From positions 806,001 through 870,000 of the forward strand of contig OZ007034.1 of NCBI GenBank assembly GCA_963931635.1: DNA of 64,000 nt, in the 5' to 3' direction. Positions 60,627-64,000 of the stretch are shown in pieces. Under the pieces are notes generated by a model, which worked only from the letters and a program-made list of their open reading frames with translations, did not search any database and was not told the DNA's origin. The position numbers and the translations under genes are program-made. Source of the DNA: Caccoplasma sp905210875 (GTDB lineage Bacteria; Bacteroidota; Bacteroidia; Bacteroidales; UBA11471). Each line of letters opens with the position of its first letter. The stretch's first letter is position 1.

Positions 60627-61424
60627 ATGACTCCCAGCGTAAAAATCGTCATTCCCATATACCAAGTGCCCCTCAACGTCTGCGAAGAGGCATCGGTAAA
60701 ACAGGCTCTCGACATTCTGCACAACTACCCGGTATGCTTCGTCGTGCCGCAGGGAATGTCGGTCGACTACCTTCGGGAACTGGCCCCGCAGGCCGAAATC
60801 ATCGCCGTGAGCGACGAATGGCTGGGCCGCAAGAACGGCATCGCCGGATACAACCGCATGATGATGTCGCGCGAGTTTTACGACCTCTTCGACGATGTGG
60901 AGTATATCCTCATCTGCCAACCCGACGTGTGGATATTCCGCGACGAACTGGCCGACTGGTGCCTGAAAGGCTACGACTACGTGGGTGCCCCCTGGATCAA
61001 ACACCCGCGATACAGGCATTTCATTCCCCGGGCATGGCTCCACCTGCAAAAGGCTCTTCACCCGCAACGCATGGTACACCGGCTCGACACGCTGGGCCGC
61101 ATCGGCAACGGAGGCTTCTCGCTGCGCCGGGTAAAGTCATGCCAGCAGGCCTGCACTCAATACAAGGGGGTAATCGACCACTTCTGCCGGCATCGGCACC
61201 ACCTCTATAACGAAGATGTATTCTGGGCCGTCATACCCAAAGAGTTCCGCTACCCGTCGATCGAGGAAGCCCTGGGCTTCTCGTTCGACGTGAAACCCCA
61301 CCTGCTCTACGAGATGAGCGGCGGAAAACTGCCGTTCGGCTGCCACGGGTGGACCAAGCCGCGCCTCTTCAAGTTCTGGAAAAACCACATTCCCTGCCCT
61401 CCCGAAGCCGACACACAGCAATAA
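60627..61424 (+). CDS. DUF5672 family protein, putative glycosyltransferase
   Basis: A 265-residue protein. KIVIPIYQVPLNVCEEASVKQALDIL, YILICQPDVWIFRDELADWCLKGYDYVGAPWIKHP and GRIGNGGFSLRRVKSCQQA are the DUF5672 blocks. The QPDVWIF segment resembles a GT-A DxD site and GNGGFSLR the acceptor loop. The family is annotated as likely sugar transferase but untested. It is the last of the three-gene glycan cluster and converges with the RNase H gene. Confidence 0.85.
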   Translation: MTPSVKIVIPIYQVPLNVCEEASVKQALDILHNYPVCFVVPQGMSVDYLRELAPQAEIIAVSDEWLGRKNGIAGYNRMMMSREFYDLFDDVEYILICQPDVWIFRDELADWCLKGYDYVGAPWIKHPRYRHFIPRAWLHLQKALHPQRMVHRLDTLGRIGNGGFSLRRVKSCQQACTQYKGVIDHFCRHRHHLYNEDVFWAVIPKEFRYPSIEEALGFSFDVKPHLLYEMSGGKLPFGCHGWTKPRLFKFWKNHIPCPPEADTQQ

Positions 61425-61548
61425 CAGCCCCCTCCCGACACAACAAGAGCCACCGGCCGCGGCAACAGCCCGGCCCTCACAGCGAAAAAAAAGAAGGAAA
61501 AGAGAAAAGAAATTCCATGCCGAGAGAATCCGAAAAAAGGAATACGCA

Positions 61549-62175
61549 CTATTTGCGGCCGAAATCGGCAGGCACCTCGCCCCACTCACGGGTCTCCCAC
61601 TTGACAATCTTATTGGTATAATCGTTTTCCCGCAACCACTTCTCGGCCCGGGCAATGAGGTCGAATATGACATCGTTCCGCCCCGTGCGGGCCAACTTGG
61701 TCTTACACTGCCGGGCCCGCACCCAGGCAATAGCATTGCGGCTATCGGAGCAGATGGTCATCGGGCTGTTGTGTTTTTTCAGCAGAGCCAAAGCATGCAC
61801 CAAAGCCAGGAACTCCCCCACGTTGTTGGTGCCGTCGGGAAACGGCCCTACACGGAAAAGCTCCTTCCCCGTGCGCACATACACCCCCCGGTACTCCATC
61901 ACCCCGGGATTGCCGAGGCACGAGGCATCGACCGCCAGCGTGTCGAGTACCCAGTCGGGACACGAAAGCTTCGGCTCGCCGCTCGCCGCCGAGCGCTGCT
62001 CGGCATAATAGGCCGCATAGCCCTCCCTGAAAGCCGCGGCTGCCTCCTGTTGCGAAGCAAATCCCTTGTATTTGGCCTGGGGGTAATTCTGCACCTGCCG
62101 GCGGCACTCGGCCCAGGAAGCATAAATACCCGGCGAGTGACCCACCCACACCACATAATATTTTGACTGACTCAT
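61549..62175 (-). CDS. ribonuclease HI with N-terminal viroplasmin domain
   Basis: A 208-residue enzyme that removes RNA from RNA-DNA hybrids. The N-terminal caulimovirus-viroplasmin (hybrid-binding) domain is KYYVVWVGHSPGIYASWAECRRQVQNYPQAKYKGFASQQEAAAAF. The RNase H fold follows, with acidic catalytic residues in LAVDASCLGNPG, NVGEFLALVHAL, ICSDSRNAIAWV and the last near GRNDVIFDLIARAE. The start at 62175 is set by the -7 box at 62199-62206; the frame open to 62211 would overlap it. Confidence 0.92.
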   Translation of the reverse strand: MSQSKYYVVWVGHSPGIYASWAECRRQVQNYPQAKYKGFASQQEAAAAFREGYAAYYAEQRSAASGEPKLSCPDWVLDTLAVDASCLGNPGVMEYRGVYVRTGKELFRVGPFPDGTNNVGEFLALVHALALLKKHNSPMTICSDSRNAIAWVRARQCKTKLARTGRNDVIFDLIARAEKWLRENDYTNKIVKWETREWGEVPADFGRK

Positions 62176-62198
62176 CTTGACGCGGCTTTTTTCTTGTA

Positions 62199-62206
62199 CA
62201 AATGTA
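62199..62206 (-). promoter_or_regulatory. -7 box of the RNase H gene
   Basis: TACATTTG on the minus strand, 23 bases before the start. Confidence 0.55.
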
Positions 62207-62216
62207 ACCATATTTA

Positions 62217-62247
62217 TTGAGTTTCTCGGTAAAATAAGTTATTTTTG
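62217..62247 (+). promoter_or_regulatory. promoter of aroK
   Basis: TTG (62217-62219), a 20-base spacer and TATTTTTG (62240-62247), giving a leader of about 30 bases. Confidence 0.6.
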
Positions 62248-62285
62248 CAGCAAGAAGAAAGAGCGCAAGACTATTACCCATTTAT

Positions 62286-62825
62286 ATGGAACGCATATTC
62301 CTCATCGGATTCATGGGGTCGGGAAAGACGACACTCGGCAAAGCCCTCTCGCGGGAACTGGGAGTCGACTTCATCGACCTCGACCACTACATCGAAGCCC
62401 GATACCACAAAACCGTGCGGGAAATCTTTGCCGAAAGTGGAGAAGAGCGGTTCAGACAAATCGAGAAATCGCTCCTGCACGAGGTCGCCGACTTTGAAAA
62501 CGTCGTCATTGCCGCCGGAGGGGGCACCCCCTGTTTCTTCGACAACATCGACTACATGAATGCCCACGGCACCTGCATCTACCTGAAAGCCTCTACCGAC
62601 GAGTTGTGCCGGCGACTGGCCGGCGGCAGGGAATCGCGCCCCCTGCTGCGGGGGAAAAACGACGAAGAGCTGCGCCACTACATCGACCACACACTCTCTC
62701 AGCGAAATCCCTACTACTCGCGTGCCGCCCTGCACTTCGACACAGGAGCACTCAATACGCGGAAAGAGATAGCATCGACGGTCGAACGCTTGCGACAACT
62801 TCTCGAGAACAACCTCATTGCATAA
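62286..62825 (+). CDS. aroK: shikimate kinase
   Basis: A 179-residue kinase that phosphorylates shikimate at the 3-OH, continuing the pathway of aroB and aroQ. Walker A is LIGFMGSGKTTLGKAL; the substrate Asp/Arg lie in DFIDLDHYIEARYHKTVREIFAESGEERFR; AAGGGTPCF holds the Gly triplet and SRPLLRGKN the lid Arg. Length normal. It is divergent from the RNase H gene, with back-to-back promoters. Confidence 0.95.
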   Translation: MERIFLIGFMGSGKTTLGKALSRELGVDFIDLDHYIEARYHKTVREIFAESGEERFRQIEKSLLHEVADFENVVIAAGGGTPCFFDNIDYMNAHGTCIYLKASTDELCRRLAGGRESRPLLRGKNDEELRHYIDHTLSQRNPYYSRAALHFDTGALNTRKEIASTVERLRQLLENNLIA

Positions 62826-62866
62826 CCATTTGGCTCATCGCAAAAAACACATTTCCTAAAAAATCG

Positions 62867-62897
62867 TTGCCATAACTACAAATTTTTATTTCCTTTG
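62867..62897 (+). promoter_or_regulatory. promoter of the 2-oxoacid oxidoreductase gene
   Basis: TTG (62867-62869), a 20-base spacer and the variant -7 box TTCCTTTG (62890-62897). The leader is about 100 bases and AT-rich. Confidence 0.45.
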
Positions 62898-63001
62898 CGA
62901 TTTCAAAAGAAAATTGTTCACAAAACAATATATTTATTCCCAAATATAAATATATAGAAAAAAAAAGAAGACCATCACGAATCAACATAAAACAAGGCAT
63001 T

Positions 63002-64000
63002 ATGTCAGAACAAACTCATGTGAAAGATTTAGAAAACGTAGTAGTCCGTTTCTCGGGCGACTCGGGCGACGGCATGCAATTGGCCGGCAACCTCTTTTCT
63101 AACATTTCGGCAGCCATCGGAGACGAAATCTCAACGTTTCCCGACTATCCCGCCGAAATACGTGCCCCGCAGGGAACGCTGGGCGGAGTATCGGGATTCC
63201 AGGTACACATAGGCAAAGGTGTCTACACCCCCGGCGACAAAGCCGATGTGCTGGTAGCCATGAACCCTGCCGCCCTGAAAACCAACGTAAAATATGTCAA
63301 AGCCAACGGTGTCATACTCTTCGATACCGACTCCTTTGAAAAGAGCGACCTCGAAAAAGCCGCCTTCAAAACCGACGACCCCTTTACCGAACTGGGCATC
63401 ACCCAACAGCTCGTGCCCGTTGCCATCACCTCGATGGTGAAACACTCTCTCGCCGACTCGGGTCTCGACAACAAAGCCATACTGCGGTGCAAAAACATGT
63501 TTGCTCTCGGCCTCATCTGCTGGCTCTTCGACCGTCCCCTCGAACAGGCCGAACACCTGCTGCAAAACAAATTCTCGAAAAAACCGTCGATTCTCGAAGC
63601 CAACATCAAGGTCATGACCGACGGTTACCACTACGGCGGAAACATCCACGCCTCGGTAACCACCTACCATGTTGAAACCGGCGATGCACAGAAAGGTATC
63701 TACACCGACATCAACGGTAACCGTGCCACCGCATTGGGTCTCATCGCCGCCTCGGAAAAGTCGGGACGCCCCCTTTTCCTGGGAAGCTATCCCATCACCC
63801 CCGCCAGCGACATTCTGCACGAACTGGCCAAACGCAAAGACCTCGGCGTGAAAGTGGTACAGGCCGAAGACGAGATAGCCGGCGTATGTACCGCCATCGG
63901 TGCCAGCTTTGCCGGCGACCTGGCCGCCACCTCGACCTCGGGTCCCGGTCTTGCCTTGAAGAGCGAAGCCATCGGTCTGGCCGTCATGGCCGAACTGCCG
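63002..64000 (+). CDS. 2-oxoacid:ferredoxin oxidoreductase, fused gamma-alpha subunit, 3' end outside window
   Basis: The frame is open from the ATG at 63002 to the window edge (333 codons). VVRFSGDSGDGMQLAGNLFSNIS is the start of the gamma domain; PAEIRAPQGTLGGVSGFQVHIG and VAMNPAALKTNVKYVK follow. The alpha (pyrimidine-binding) domain begins around residue 258 with FLGSYPITPASDILHELAKR, then VQAEDEIAGVCTAIGASFAG and TSTSGPGLALKSEAIGLAVMAELP. This matches KorA-type subunits, which oxidise 2-oxoglutarate or other 2-oxoacids in anaerobes with ferredoxin as acceptor. The beta subunit gene should follow outside the window. Confidence 0.92.
   Translation, partial: MSEQTHVKDLENVVVRFSGDSGDGMQLAGNLFSNISAAIGDEISTFPDYPAEIRAPQGTLGGVSGFQVHIGKGVYTPGDKADVLVAMNPAALKTNVKYVKANGVILFDTDSFEKSDLEKAAFKTDDPFTELGITQQLVPVAITSMVKHSLADSGLDNKAILRCKNMFALGLICWLFDRPLEQAEHLLQNKFSKKPSILEANIKVMTDGYHYGGNIHASVTTYHVETGDAQKGIYTDINGNRATALGLIAASEKSGRPLFLGSYPITPASDILHELAKRKDLGVKVVQAEDEIAGVCTAIGASFAGDLAATSTSGPGLALKSEAIGLAVMAELP

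Noticed and set aside
1..64000. CRISPR arrays, rRNA operons and complete insertion sequences
   Set aside because: No regularly spaced direct repeats of CRISPR size, no rRNA-like sequence and no transposase were seen on reading the window.

Overview
The window looks like chromosome of a Bacteroidales bacterium (Bacteroidota). The strongest sign is the promoter style: about thirty genes are preceded by the Bacteroidota -7 box TAnnTTTG, sometimes with a TTG about 19-20 bases upstream, and few starts have a strong Shine-Dalgarno sequence. Family content agrees (DUF4254, DUF5672, DUF2851, DUF4369-type lipoproteins, viroplasmin-type RNase H, EFR1 ferredoxin, a long LepB). Most genes are GC-rich. 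A Barnesiella-like genus is a guess from overall impression only.

Layout. 1-1520: end of a methyltransferase gene, a PduO-type cobalamin adenosyltransferase and a small DUF2795 gene. 1526-3620: an AT-rich insert with a solitary DUF262/DUF1524 (GmrSD-like) defence gene. 3631-13253: thioredoxin-like lipoprotein, fluoride channel CrcB, a complete RND efflux operon, a TIGR01777 epimerase and an EFR1 flavodoxin/ferredoxin. 13279-18426: tRNA-Pro(CGG), sbcDC and tRNA-Phe. 18427-25067: remnant of an integrative mobilizable element beside tRNA-Phe (tyrosine recombinase, two unfamiliar cargo genes, Fic protein, two excisionase-like HTH proteins, DUF3408, MobC and the first eight codons of a relaxase). 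25139-29700: periplasmic protein, two flavoproteins, tRNA-Pro(GGG), aroB and a HAD phosphatase. 29833-37605: priA, and a minus-strand envelope operon (DUF4254, heptosyltransferase-like GT9, LPS-kinase-like protein, ruvB, flippase). 37774-41746: pdxB, an ACP-like protein without the carrier serine, acpP, fabF, rnc. 41810-44605: dapB-lepB-wbqC. 44830-51147: DUF2851, pnp, a thioredoxin-fold lipoprotein without cysteines, greA, HIT. 51370-57384: large lipoprotein and the aroQ-pyk-methyltransferase-rbfA-lolE operon. 57506-64000: xerD, three glycosyltransferase-type genes, RNase H, aroK and the start of a 2-oxoacid:ferredoxin oxidoreductase.

How genes work together. The core is housekeeping: shikimate pathway (aroB, aroQ, aroK), fatty-acid synthesis (acpP, fabF), lysine and cell wall (dapB), protein export (lepB, lolE-like), repair and replication restart (sbcCD, priA, ruvB, xerD), and RNA metabolism (rnc, pnp, rbfA, greA). 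Surface glycan genes lie in two groups (32.3-37.6 kb and 58.6-61.4 kb).

Most interesting signals. (1) A 21-bp-spaced triple DNA motif occurs both over the fic promoter and inside the fic coding linker. (2) A roughly 181-nt imperfect hairpin lies in the mobile element. (3) A Ser-less ACP paralogue sits next to acpP. (4) An approximately 86-bp conserved promoter module drives both sbcD and dapB. (5) An identical 35-bp element plus a covarying terminator follows both tRNA-Pro genes. No rRNA, CRISPR array or intact prophage was seen.
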